Shown piece by piece: positions 25,760-37,169 of a stretch of 64,000 nt of DNA. This DNA is from Nipponacmea schrenckii (taxonomy: Eukaryota; Mollusca; Gastropoda; Lottiidae). The translations under genes and the position numbers were made by a program. The stretch is taken from assembly GCA_030562195.1 (NCBI GenBank), contig JAUJPP010000011.1, positions 6,820,001 to 6,884,000 on the forward strand, in the 5' to 3' direction. Each line of letters starts with the position of its first letter. Position 1 is the stretch's first letter. The notes under the pieces were generated by a model. The model saw only the letters and a program-made list of their open reading frames with translations. It made no database searches and was not told the origin of the DNA.

Positions 25760-26191
25760 AAGCGACCAATAAAAGACTTTACATCCACGTGTCAAAATTT
25801 TAATAATATCCCGGAGATTCCAATAAATATTGGAGAATTGATTCCTAGGGATCAGGCAATACATGTTATAACAAAGATATATATTTCCCCATTCACGATA
25901 ACTTGATGGCCACATCAGGTAAGATTATTTCTTGATTTTTCAAGATTTTAAAATTCTAAATAATTATAATGATAAGTTGTTTTTAATTTTTGTAATTTTA
26001 ATTATCTATAATTCAAGGTTATCTAATTTATTAAAAACTTTATTTTAAATGTGTTTTCATTTCGACTAATTACATTGTGAGGGTTGATAATAAATGTTTA
26101 TATTTAAAAGTTACTTTTAATTTCTAAATATCTTTAATTTGATTTTTTTGTTTCATTTCTTAAAGATGCCTTGTTTTATGTTCATTTATTG

Positions 26192-26215
26192 ATATATATA
26201 TATATATATATATAT
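26192..26215. repeat. (TA)n microsatellite
   Basis: Pure alternating AT run of about 24 bp. Confidence 0.9.
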
Positions 26216-26597
26216 CGATAATTGGACCGCTAATACTTATATCAATCGAATCTTATGATCTGGAAACAAACAGAAAAGTCCTTCATTAACTCTTCTTAAC
26301 TCGAAAAATTTCTTCGGACTGCAGTCTCAGATCAACAGTCTATTCAAAATATAGATCTAACTTTCGTTCGTATTTTATTAGTTTCGTTTCGAATGTTTTT
26401 ATTAGCTATTGGCTTTGTACGTAACCACTACACTGCCCCTCAAGTTTCTACTATGATTCCTCTTGGCGATATATCGAAGACTAGGTTCAAATGATCGCCA
26501 CACATTTTGGTCCGTCTGTGGTACCTCCATCCTCGATTTTCTACCAAATTAGTATCTTTCTCGGGGTCTAATTCCATCACTAATTGAAGTTGTATCC

Positions 26598-27495
26598 TTC
26601 AAATGTTAGACCCCCCATCAGACTGATACCAATATAAGACCCTCATCAGACTAATGCAATTGTAAGACCCTCGTCAGACTGATACCAATGTAAGACCCAC
26701 GTTAGACTGATACCAATGTAAGACCCTCATCTGACTGATACCAATGTAACACCCTCATCAGACTGATACCAATGTAAGACCCTCATCAGACTGATACCAA
26801 TGTAAGACCCTCATCAGACTGATACAATTGTAAGACCCTCGTCAGACTGATACAATTGTAAGACCCTCGTCAGACTGATACAATTGATGATACCTCATCA
26901 GACTGATACCAATGTTAGACCCTCATCAGACTGATACTAATGTAAGACCCTCATCAGACTGATACTAATGTAAGACCCTCATCAGACTGATACCAATGTA
27001 AGACCCTCATCAGACTGATACCCAATTTTAAGACCCTCATCAGACTGATACCCAAATTTTAAGACCCTCATCAGACTGATACCAATGTAAGACCCTCGTC
27101 AGACTGATACAATTGTAAGACCCTCGTCAGACTGATACAATTGTAAGACCCTCGTCAGACTGATACAATTGTAAGACCCTCATCAGACTGATACTAATGT
27201 AAGATCCTCATCAGACTGATACCAATGTAACCCTCATCAGACTGATACCAATGTAAGACCCCCATCAGACTGATACCATTGTAAGACCCTCGTAAGACTG
27301 ATACAATTGTAAGACCTCATCAGACTGATACAATTCTAAGACCCTCATCAGACTGATACCAATGTAAGACTCCCATCAGACTTATACCATTGTAAGACCC
27401 TCTTAAGACTGATACAATTGTAAGACCTCATCAAACTGATACCAATGTAAGACCCTCGTCAGACTGATACCAATGTTAGACCCTCATCAGAGATT
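26598..27495. repeat. 28-bp minisatellite (AGACCCTCATCAGACTGATA)
   Basis: About 32 units of 28 bp, with two recurrent variants that differ at the end of the unit (CCAATG and CAATTG). The period is not a multiple of three and no frame stays open. It ends where the duplicated block of 27.5 kb begins. Confidence 0.9.
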
Positions 27496-27519
27496 AGTAC
27501 GGCTTTACTATTTCCAGTG

Positions 27520-28680
27520 AAGGCGAATATATTTCAAAAAGGGGTGGAGCTTCAGGCATGAAATGACATTAACACACATAATTATTTTGTATTATAGTAT
27601 AGTTGCACAAATATGGGTTGGTCTGGCGAATAAGGGCGTGGTTTGAACACGGTGGCTCTATAGACAGATGACACAGATATATGTGCTAATTTGGGAACAG
27701 TCATAATATAAACACAACTAGTCAAGGGTATACCAGGTTATAAATAGGTCATAAATAGCAAGAGTTTGACCAATATCTCCATTTTAAATAAACATTGATC
27801 TATTTACAATGATACAATACAATGATACAAATATGCACAACATGTTGTATTCCTATTAAATATCAGCTACGGAACCCACCTAACAGATGACCTTGTCTAC
27901 ATACCCCCAATTCCATAATGGACTGATTGTTTATCTCATTATCCCTGGCCTTATTTCCTTGCTATATTTCCTCGGATATTCCATCGATTTGAAGGTAACC
28001 TCTCTTTGTTTATTTACATAAATAGTGGCACTCCTTAAAAAGAATTTTAGGTGTGGCAATTGTTATTATTTAAAAAGGTACATGCCATTTGATATTATTT
28101 CATTTGATGACATTAAACAGCAGGGCGTTATACTTGTAGATAGCTAGTTTGCAGGATAGATATTGTACAATAAATAGTGGAATATTGTGTATTCAATCTC
28201 TATATAATATATATAGTGTTATATTACATAACATTATATAACCTATTTAGTTATAAAATATTGTTGTGATGATATATTCTTATTGTTTCTTATTTATCGA
28301 TATCTAGACCAATGCTTTTCCCGGGGAACTATTAGAGCTATATTCTATTTTTAGAAGATTGATTATATGTATTGCGCAATGTTTATAATAGAATGTGGCC
28401 CACTATACTTGTAATCAATGTCATTATGACTTACTATATCCATATGGTGTTTATAGCGAGTCAGAGTGATGCACGATTTAACCAACCATGTTTCAACAAG
28501 TGGTATCGAATCGCCGCTTTTGCAGCCTTTTTCTACATAAGAAAAATGAACTCGCTGAGCACTGATTGGTGCACAGTGACAACGTGGTAAAATTCTTGGT
28601 TACGTTACCCTTCTGGCGACAGATAAGCCAAATTGAAAAATTAACTATGAATATATCTCCGTAAACCGTTATATATTTTA
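27520..28680. repeat. Large direct duplication, left copy (first part)
   Basis: From AAAAAGGGGTGGAGCTTCA onward the sequence is a near copy of 37170-38310, with landmarks ATAAATAGCAAGAGTTTGAC, GATAGCTAGTTTGCAGGATA and TTCTTGGTTACGTTACCCTT present in both. No coding exon is recognised in either copy. Differences include several small deletions. Confidence 0.85.
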
Positions 28681-28827
28681 GGATAGTTATCTACAGCTAA
28701 GCATTATTGATGAAGAAACTCTAGTGTTTAGTATTAAGCGATAACACAAATTGTATATTTATTGAATATGTCAATCACAAACTCTTTGCTATACTGTATT
28801 TAAAAAATACCAAACGAAGCTCGATTG

Positions 28828-30045
28828 CCAGCTGCCAATTTTTACTTCTACTTTCTTCCTCCTTTGCCTCCTGCTAAGCTCTACTTCGTTTTTCTTTTCT
28901 TAATTTCCCCTTCTGCCAATTTCTACCTCTACTTTGATTTTCCTTTGTCTTCTGCCAATTTCTACATTTATTTTCCTTTGCCTTCTGCCAATTTCTACAT
29001 TTATTTTCCTTTGTCTTCTGCCAATTTCTACTTTCATTTTCCTTTGCCTGCTGCCGAGCTCTACGTCTACTTTCATTTCCCTTTGCCTTGTGCCAAGCCC
29101 TACTTCTATTTGCGTTTTCCTTTGCTTTCAACCAATTTCAACTTCTACTTTCATTTGCCTGCTGCCGAGCTCTACTTCTACTTTCATTTTCCTTTGCCTG
29201 CTGACGAGCTCTACTTCTACTTTTATTTTCCTTTGCCTGCTGACGAGCTCTACTTCTACTTTTATTTTCCTTTGCCTGCTGACGAGCTCTACTTCTACTT
29301 TCATTTTCCTTTGCCTGCTGACCAGCTCTACTTCTACTTTATTTTCCTTTGCCTGCTGACGAGCTCTACTTCTACTTTCATTTTCCTTTGCCTGCTGACG
29401 AGCTCCACTTCTACTTTCATTTTCCTTTGCCTGCTGACGAGCTCTACTTCTACTTTTATTTTCCTTTGCCTGCTGACGAGCTCTACTTCTACTTTATTTT
29501 CCTTTGCCTGCTGACGAGCTCTACTTCTACTTTCATTTTCCTTTGCCTGCTGACGAGCTCTACTTCTACTTTCATTTTCCTTTGCCTGCTGACGAGCTCT
29601 ACTTCTACTTTCATTTTCCTTTGCCTGCTGACGAGCTCTACTTCTACTTTTATTTTCCTTTGCCTGCTGACGAGCTCTACTTCTATCTTATTCTCCTTTG
29701 CCTGCTGCCGAGCTCTACTTCTACTCTTATTTTCCTTTGCCTGCTGCCGAGCTCTCCTTCTACTTTTATTTTCCTTTGCCTGCTGACGAGCTCTACTTCT
29801 ACTTTTATTTTCCTTTGCCTGCTGACGAGCTCTACTTCTACTTTCATTTTCCTTTGCCTGCTGACGAGCTCTACTTCTACTTTTATTTTCCTTTGCCTGC
29901 TGCCGAGCTCTCCTTCTACTTTCATTTTCCTTTGCCTGCTGACGAGCTCTACTTCTACTTTTATTTTCATTTGCCTGCTGCCGAGCTCTACTTCTACTTT
30001 TATTTTCCTTTGCCTGCTGCCGAGCTCTACTTCTTCTTTCATTTT
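28828..30045. repeat. 39-bp minisatellite (TTTGCCTGCTGACGAGCTCT), left array
   Basis: About 30 units of 39 bp; the first units are shorter, diverged versions. The frame is open on both strands in long blocks (for example a 13-residue PADELYFYFHFPL period on plus), which follows from the period and lack of stops in the unit. No start context, splice sites or non-repeat domain accompanies it. A related array lies at 39340-39895. Confidence 0.9.
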
Positions 30046-30479
30046 CCTTTTTTTATAATATTCGTAAAGAAAATCGCAGTTTCTCTGAGGTAAACTAAAT
30101 ACATTATTCTTTTAAACTCTGAAAATATTGATGTTTAAAGTGATCGGTTACGGACATCGTTTAATTACATGTAGTAAATTTCCTTTACTATTTTTCGCAA
30201 AGACCTGGAAGGAAAAATGTTAAAATGCAAACCTTGATTCGTTTATTAACCACCTCTTGTTGTCACTTTAACTTTTCGAAACAATTTTATTTTCAAAAGA
30301 CACTTACTAGATCTAGTCTACAAGGGACTTACGAAAGGGCAGAGGACAGAACAGATGGTCATTGGTCTATTCTTATAACATAATATGAGTCATGTGAGCA
30401 CGACGCTTGTTTTGCCTACAATATTACAATTATCGACAAAATAATATCGGTTTTCCATTTTCCAAGTAAAAAAACTAAT

Positions 30480-30950
30480 TATCTTAATAAAAAACGAAGC
30501 TCGATTGCCAGGTGCCAAGTTCTACTGCTGCTTTCACTTTCTTTGTTAAATATATTCCTAAAGAAAATCGAGACGAAGTCGGACACACAAAGCAGTTTTT
30601 CCTGAGGTAAACTGTTTTGCAATTTTCAAATACATTATTCTTTTAAACTCTGAAAATATTGATGTTTACAGTGGTCGGTTAGGGACATCCATTTATTAGT
30701 AAATTTTTTACATTATTTTTCGCAAAGAATCGAAAGGAAAAATCTACAAAATGTTTTAAATGAAAAACTTGATTTTTCGTTTCGTATTTGTTTCTTTGAG
30801 TTGTTCGACTAACAATCCGTATGACAATCGTGGTCTATGTCTCTTGCTAAAGGTCATATAACTTGTACCATAAGAAGAAAATACATCGTTTTGATGGTTA
30901 GAATGATAACATTCATCAGAAAAATAAACATCTATACGAACCATATAAAC
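30480..30950. repeat. Large direct duplication, left copy (second part)
   Basis: Landmarks such as GAAAATATTGATGTTTACAG, GTGGTCGGTTAGGGACATCC and TTCGTTTCGTATTTGTTTCT occur in the same order here and at 38890-39330. In the right copy the minisatellite lies after this part; in the left copy it lies before, so the blocks have been rearranged. Confidence 0.75.
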
Positions 30951-31280
30951 ATTTAAACGTCAAAACACATAACAATGGCAGGTAAACCATAAACAACTTA
31001 ACAGGCAACATATAAACATCCTAACAGTAAACCAATAAACAACTAACAGGCAAGCAATAAACACTAACAGGTAAACCAAAACTCAAACCACAAAAATCTT
31101 AACACCTCAAACCATATAAACATCTTAACAGGTAAACCATATAAACATCTTAACAAGTAAACCCTATAAACATCTTAACAGGTAAACCATATAAACATCC
31201 AAACACGTCAAACCACATAATTAAATCTTAACAGCTCAAACCACATAAACATCTTAACAGGTAAACCATATAAACATATG
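30950..31280. repeat. ~25-bp minisatellite (AACAGGTAAACCATATAAAC)
   Basis: Irregular array of the family seen in TNF-A intron 3, with many indels. It passes directly into the left copy of a retrotransposon-derived duplication. Confidence 0.85.
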
Positions 31281-31869
31281 ACAATGTGACGTAAAATTGA
31301 TCTCCAAGTAAAAATATTTCAATCTTAAGATTTGAGACAAAATAAGAAAAAGGCCGATATGAAACATATCTTGTAAGTAAATGTAAGAATTAAACGTTGG
31401 ATTTATATCATTATTGGTAAACCAAAAAATTCAACGCTAAATATTTACACGCCCCCTTAACTTGATTGACAGATACCGGTGGTTTCAGGCACTTTTACAC
31501 ACTTATAAAAAAATTGATAATATTTCGTCAAAAAAAAAAACAAATAGTCTAATGTAAATATAGGAAATAAATGTGGATCTTGTTGTTGATTTTTTTTTTA
31601 TATAAACAAACTTTTATTCATACATGTATGAAAAGGATTGGGGAACGGGCTTACGTCCAAGGACAGAACCCTGAGGAACACCTGCTGCGACCGTCTTAGG
31701 TTCAAAGGCGACTCCAATTACAACAACGCATTTTTGTTTCTAAAATAGTTTTGAAAATTTCATATTTATCGTTGATGCTTTTATCCAAATTTTTAAAGCA
31801 ATCACTCTTGCATTTTCTGATAAGTTTGGTGTAAGCATTTCTTATTTTTTTAATGTTGAGCCAATCGTC
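31281..31869 (-). pseudogene. Non-LTR retrotransposon fragment with RT motif (copy 1)
   Basis: The minus strand around 31720-31650 reads VAAGVPQGSVLG, the conserved RT block of non-LTR elements (family motif GVPQGSxLGP). Minus-strand text at 31870-31770 matches part of the linker seen at 33430-33310. The block 31281-31740 is duplicated at 32072-32560, including the TTTTTTTTATATAAACAAAC junction. Stops are frequent. Confidence 0.75.
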
Positions 31870-32075
31870 ACCAGAATCTTAACGGTCAAATCGATAAAAT
31901 TTTACAGGTCAAACCATTAAATCTTAACAGGTACACCAATAAACATCCAAACACGTCAAAACACATAATTAAATCTTAACAGCTCAAACCATATAAACAT
32001 CTTAACAGGTAAACCATATAAACATCTTAACAGGTAAACCATATAAACATCTTAACAGGTAAACCATATAAACAT
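31870..32075. repeat. ~25-bp minisatellite between two retrotransposon copies
   Basis: Six to eight units of the CAGGTAAACCATATAAAC family. The array begins right after CGTCACCAGAATCTT, where the retrotransposon text breaks, and ends at the start of the second copy. Confidence 0.85.
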
Positions 32076-32560
32076 ATGACAATATGACGTCAAATTGATC
32101 TCCAAGTAAAAATGATTCAATCTTAAGATTCGTGAAAAAAATAAGAAAAAGGCCGATATGAAACATATCTTGTAAGTAAATGTAAGAATTAAACGTTGGA
32201 TTTATATCATTATTGGCGTCTAAACGCAATAGATCAACGCTAAAGTATTTTAGACACGCCCCCTTAATTTGATTGACAGATACCGGTGGTTTCAGGCACT
32301 TTTACACACTAATAAAAAAATTGAGAATATTTCGTCAAAAAAAAATAAAAAAAATAGTCTAATGTAAATATAAGAAATAAATGTGGATCTTGTTGTTGAT
32401 TTTTTTTTTATATAAACAAACTTTTATTCATACATGTATGAAAAGGATTGGGGAACGGGCTTACGTCCAAGGACAGAACCCTGAGGAACACCTGCTGCGA
32501 CCGTCTTAGGTTCAGAGGCGACTCCATTTACAACAACGCATTGTTGTCTGTTTCTAAGAT
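32076..32560 (-). pseudogene. Non-LTR retrotransposon fragment with RT motif (copy 2)
   Basis: Near-identical to 31281-31740, with the same GVPQGSVLG-encoding segment near 32510-32450 on the minus strand. The high identity between the copies shows a recent duplication of an already dead fragment. Confidence 0.75.
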
Positions 32561-32736
32561 AGTTTTGAAAATTTCAAATTTGATGGTTAAAAGCGCTATA
32601 TTCATCAGTATATGTATTCCTGCTACCATAAATAACATATAGAAATAAATAAACATAAAAAAATCTAAGTAATTTTCCATAAAGATGCATGGAAACACGC
32701 TTAATAAAGTGATTAAGCTTTTTTCCCAAATGACGT

Positions 32737-32857
32737 AGTTTTGCGAGTTTTCAAGATTTTAAGAGATTCTGTTATTTTATGACACCTGGTAAGCTTCCAG
32801 GTGAATATACACTCATATTGACATTTCTTGAGAACTAAAATTCATTTTCATGCTAAG
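32737..32857 (+). repeat. Dispersed ~120-bp repeat family
   Basis: Third forward copy, with GAGATTCTGTTATTTTATGA and TTGAGAACTAAAATT. Confidence 0.6.
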
Positions 32858-32859
32858 AC

Positions 32860-33790
32860 CTATTATCCCTTTAAAAGATTGTAGAGTGTCCCTGCAAAAA
32901 ACCGCTTTGTACGTTAGTAATAGAAGTGACACTGGTCTATAGATTGATCTCCTTTTTGAAATATTGTAGTAACTTTTTCCGATTTCCAAATAAAAGGTAC
33001 TTGTTTTAGAGAAGGCTTAGACTGAATAGATTGCAAAGTGGAGGCAGATTTCTGAGCCGATGAATTGAATAATTCAGCACTGATTTGAGTGGTAATATTA
33101 TGTCCTTAACTTCCTGAGTGAGTTCAATGTGATTTAGTGAATTTTGATTTTGCTCCAGAGTAGGAAAGGGTGCATCGATGTCGTCTAACTGTGACTGATT
33201 GGTGAAGCAGTTTGCTTTGTCCTTTGGAATAAAGGACAGGATATCATTGGTGACAAAAGGGGGTTTAGGCTCTTTAGGATTGTTTCCTTTTTACAAATGA
33301 GTTAACAAAGTGCCGCTAGTTCTTTTCTCAAAGTTGTTTTTTATTGTTGATGTTTTCATCCAAATTTTTAAAGTAATCACTCTTGAGTTTGATGTAAACA
33401 TTTCTTATTTTTTTAATGTTGAGCCAATCGTCACCAGAATTCAGTCTGGTAGCTTTTCGATAAAGAAAACAGTATTTCAAATTTATAGAGCTTCCTACTC
33501 ACCATGTCTGTCTTTCCTAATTGGTGCATGACAACAGGGGATAGAGAGAGAGTCGGAAGATGAATTATGGTAAGCCATGTCTCAGTCAGTAGAATAAAAT
33601 CAAAATGTTTGGCAAATTCGACCATAATAACATCGAAAGCAGTTAGGTTCATTGAAATTGATTTTCGCAAGTTCCATACATTCAGATGCACAACTGATAC
33701 ATTTTCTGGGGGTCCAGGATTAGAAACAATAAGAAAGAGAAATATAAAAAATCTACAGTGGATGTAGCGATGAGAAATAAACATATACTA
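32860..33790 (-). pseudogene. Non-LTR retrotransposon remnant: endonuclease start and pre-RT linker
   Basis: On the minus strand, 33784-33550 reads SNPGPPENVSVVHLNVWNLR and later FDFILLTETWLT: the first part of the apurinic-endonuclease-like domain of APE-type non-LTR elements (HLNV...LTETWL). After a break, 33430-32870 reads GDDWLNIKKIRN, LDDIDAPFPTLEQ and LTQEVKDIILPL, the usual linker before the RT domain. The middle of the endonuclease (the GDFN block) is missing here. Frameshifts and stops show it is inactive. Confidence 0.8.
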
Positions 33791-33924
33791 ATATATTAAC
33801 ATTTTTAACATAAGATAGGATTGCAGATCAAAAAGATGATTGCAGATAAAAAACAAAAGAGGATTTGAGATTCGAAATAGTTTTAGCTTGACATAAGCAG
33901 TGGAAACAATTCTAAAGTACATAA

Positions 33925-35475
33925 GAAAACTATTACTGGCCTATTATTGACTTACATTAATATGGTAGCTATTACTGGTCTATTGACCTATATTAATATT
34001 GTAGCTATTACTGGTCTATTGACCTATATTAATATTGTAGCTATGACTGGTCTATTGACCTATATTAATATTGTAGCTATTACTGGTCTATTGACCTATA
34101 TTAATATTGTAGCTATTACTGGTCTATTGGCCTATATTGTAGCTATGACTGGTCTATTGACTTACATTAATATGGTAGCTATTACTGGTCTATTGACCTA
34201 TATTAATATTGTAGCTATTACTGGTCTATTGGCCTATATTAATATTGTAGCTATGACTGGTCTATTGACCTATATTAATACTGTAACTATGACTGGTCTA
34301 TTGACCTATATTAATACTGTAACTATGACTGGTCTATTGACCTATATTAATATTGTAGCTATTACTGGTCTATTGACCTATATTAATATTGTAGCTATTA
34401 CTGGTCTATTGACCTATATTAATATTGTAGCTATTACTGGTCTATTGACCTATATTAATATTGTAGCTATTACTGGTCTATTGGCCTATATTAATATTGT
34501 AGCTATGACTGGTCTATTGACCTATATTAATATTGTAGCTATTACTGGTCTATTGACCTATATTAATATTGTAGCTATTACTGGTCTATTGACCTATATT
34601 AATATTGTAGCTATTACTGGTCTATTGGACTATATTAATATTTTAACTATGACTGGTCTATTGACCTATATTAATATTGTAGCTATTACTGGTCTATTGG
34701 CCTATATTAATATTGTAGCTATGACTGTTCTATTGGCCTATATTAATATTGTAGCTATTACTGGTCTATTGGCCTATATTAATATTGTAGCTATGACTGG
34801 TCTATTGACCTATATTAATATTGTAGCTATTACTGGTCTATTGACCTATATTAATATTGTAGCTATGACTGGTCTATTGACCTATATTAATATTGTAGCT
34901 ATGACTGGTCTATTGACCTATATTAATATTGTAGCTATGACTGGTCTATTGACCTATATTAATATTGTAGCTATGACTGGTCTATTGGCCTATATTAATA
35001 TTGTAGCTATGACTGGTCTATTGACCTATATTAATATTATAGCTATGACTGGTCTATTGGCCTATATTAATATTGTAGCTATGACTGGTCTATTGACCTA
35101 TATTAATATTGTAGCTATTACTGGTCTATTGGCCTATATTAATATTATAGCTATTACTGGTCTATTGACCTATATTAATATTGTAGCTATGACTGGTCTA
35201 TTGACCTATATTAATATTGTAGCTATGACTGGTCTATTGGCTTATATTAATATTGTAGCTATGACTGGTCTATTGACCTATATTAATATTGTAGCTATTA
35301 CTGGTCTATTGGCCTATATTAATATTGTAGCTATGACTGGTCTATTGGCCTATATTAATATTGTAGCTATGACTGGTCTATTGACCTATATTAATATTGT
35401 AGCTATGACTGGTCTATTGACCTATATTAATATTGTAGCTATGACTGGTCTATTGACCTATATTAATATTGTAGT
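33925..35475. repeat. 36-bp minisatellite (TGGTCTATTGACCTATATTA)
   Basis: About 43 units of 36 bp with almost no indels, apart from one short unit near 34130. Most variation is one A/G and one T/G exchange per unit. Because the period is a multiple of three and the unit has no stop, plus-strand frame 33947-35506 is open for 519 codons (period YINIVAITGLLT). Nothing else supports a gene. It lies among fragments of the same retrotransposon family. Confidence 0.92.
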
Positions 35476-35653
35476 AACGAGTTGGATTGTTTATAAGCAG
35501 ATTTAAATTAAATATTTGGATAGCATCATGAATAAAAGACTTATGTTGAGTTAGAAAATTTATATTGAAGTCGCCAAAGATGAGAATAATAGAATTACTA
35601 AAAACAGTTGCCAAGGAAAATAAATCGAAAATAGACTTCTTAAATTCTTCCAA
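35453..35653 (-). pseudogene. Non-LTR retrotransposon endonuclease fragment (GDFN block)
   Basis: The minus strand reads IILIFGDFNINF and, further on, LLINNPTRYYN: the GDFN and PTR motifs of the second half of an APE-type endonuclease. It sits upstream (in minus direction) of the first-half fragment at 33784-33550, the reverse of the natural order, so it comes from another copy or from a rearrangement around the 36-bp array. Confidence 0.75.
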
Positions 35654-35769
35654 ATTTCAGTCAGATTCATCGGTGCAATCTGACTGAAATTTGGAAGTAT
35701 TTAACGACAACAATTTATAGGATATCAGTATTTTTTTTATTTTGTTCAAAATATACAGTTCAATTATTC

Positions 35770-36630
35770 ACTATAAGTAATCCAGCACAAAGCTCCTGGT
35801 GTAGTACTAATCACTAAAAGTAATCCAGCACAAAGTTCCTGGTGTAGTAGTAATCATTAAAAGTAATCCAGCACAAAGCTCCTGGTGTAGTAGTAATCAC
35901 TAAAAGTAATCCAGCACAAAGTTCCTGGTGTAGTAGTAATCACTAAAAGTAATCCAGCACAAAGTTCCTGGTGTAGTAGTAATCACTAAAAGTAATCCAG
36001 CACAAAGCTCCTGGTGTAGTAGTAGTCTTTAAAAGTAATCCAACACAAACCTCCTGGTGTAGTAGTAATCTTTAAAAGTAATCCAACACAAACCTCCTGG
36101 TGTAGCAGTAATCTTTAAAAGTAATCCAACACAAAGCTCCTGGTGTAGTAGTAGTCTTTAAAAGTAATCCAACACAAAGCTCCTGGTGTAGTAGTAGTCT
36201 TTAAAAGTAATCCAACACAACCTCCTGGTGTAGCAGTAATCTTTAAAAGTAATCCAACACAAAGCTCCTGGTGTAGTAGTAATCTTTAAAAGTAATCCAA
36301 CACAAAGCTCCTGGTGTAGTAGTAGTCTTAAAAGTAATCCAGCACAAAGTTCCTGGTGTAGTAGTAATCACTAAAAGTAATCCAGCACAAAGCTCCTGGT
36401 GTAGTAGTAATCACTAAAAGTAATCCAGCACAAAGCTCCTGGTGTAGTAGTAATCACTAAAAGTAATCCAGCACAAAGCTCCTGGTGTAGTAGTAATCAC
36501 TAAAAGTAATCCAGCACAAAGCTCCTGGTGTAGTAGTAGTCTTTAAAAGTAATCCTGCACAAACCTCCTGGTGTAGCAGTAATCTTTAAAAGTAATCCAG
36601 CACAAAGCTCCTGGTGTAGAAGTAATCACA
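35770..36630. repeat. 43-bp minisatellite (TAATCCAGCACAAAGCTCCT)
   Basis: About 20 units of 43 bp. Two subtypes alternate in blocks: one with AATCACTAAAAG, one with GTCTTTAAAAG. There is no open frame. Confidence 0.9.
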
Positions 36631-36880
36631 AAGAACAATCAGCACAAGGGGCTATCCTGATGTTGAGTATAGTAATCACTAAGAGTAATCCAGCACAAGG
36701 GGGCTATCCTGATGTTGAGTAATAGTAATCACTAAGAGTAATCCAGCACAAGGGGGCTATCCTGATGTTGAGTAATAGTACTCACTAAGAGTAATCCAGC
36801 ACAAGGGGGCTATCCTGATGTTGAGTAATAGTAATCACTAATAGTAATCAAGCACAAGGCGGTTATCCTAGTAATAATAA
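36630..36880. repeat. 53-bp minisatellite derived from the 43-bp unit
   Basis: About five units of 53 bp share TAATCCAGCACAA and TAGTAATCACTAA with the preceding array but carry GGGGGCTATCCTGATGTTGA in place of AGCTCCTGGTGTAG. A unit-length switch inside one array is therefore visible. Confidence 0.85.
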
Positions 36881-37169
36881 AAGAAATCAGCAGATCAAAT
36901 ATTAATATGAAAGATAAAAATCACTATTAAATACAACATAAAGCCGATATCCTAATATTGAGTAACAATCCAACAGTCCTAAGTAACAATGAGACTAGCT
37001 AATGGAGAAGATAATTAGCGTTCACACTTTTTGTGCTAAATCGAATTACGATGAGTTTGTTAAAATAATGTTAAAAACGTGATATATATAACTTCCAACC
37101 TGAATAAAATGATTGACAGCTCGAGCTGATTAGAGGTTTACTTTTTTCAGTGAACTCGTATATGTCAAA

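Larger units (their letters stand above)
25001..26590. other. Gene-free region with microsatellites
   Basis: AT-rich, with no exon recognised. It contains (TA)n at 25679-25694, (TAGA)n at 25728-25759, (TA)n at 26192-26215, and a single arm of the 6492-6670 palindrome family at about 26351-26412. Confidence 0.6.

Noticed and set aside
26598..27495. Regular repeats considered as a CRISPR array
   Set aside because: Units abut without unique spacers, and the genome is eukaryotic; this is a minisatellite.
28825..30093. Overlapping frames in both strands over the 39-bp array, resembling low-complexity membrane or coiled proteins
   Set aside because: They follow from period and composition; the copy at 39.3 kb breaks the frames with indels.
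33947..35506. 519-codon open frame with a perfect 12-residue period
   Set aside because: It is the plain translation of the stop-free 36-bp minisatellite; no start context, splice sites or non-repeat domain, and retrotransposon fragments on both sides.
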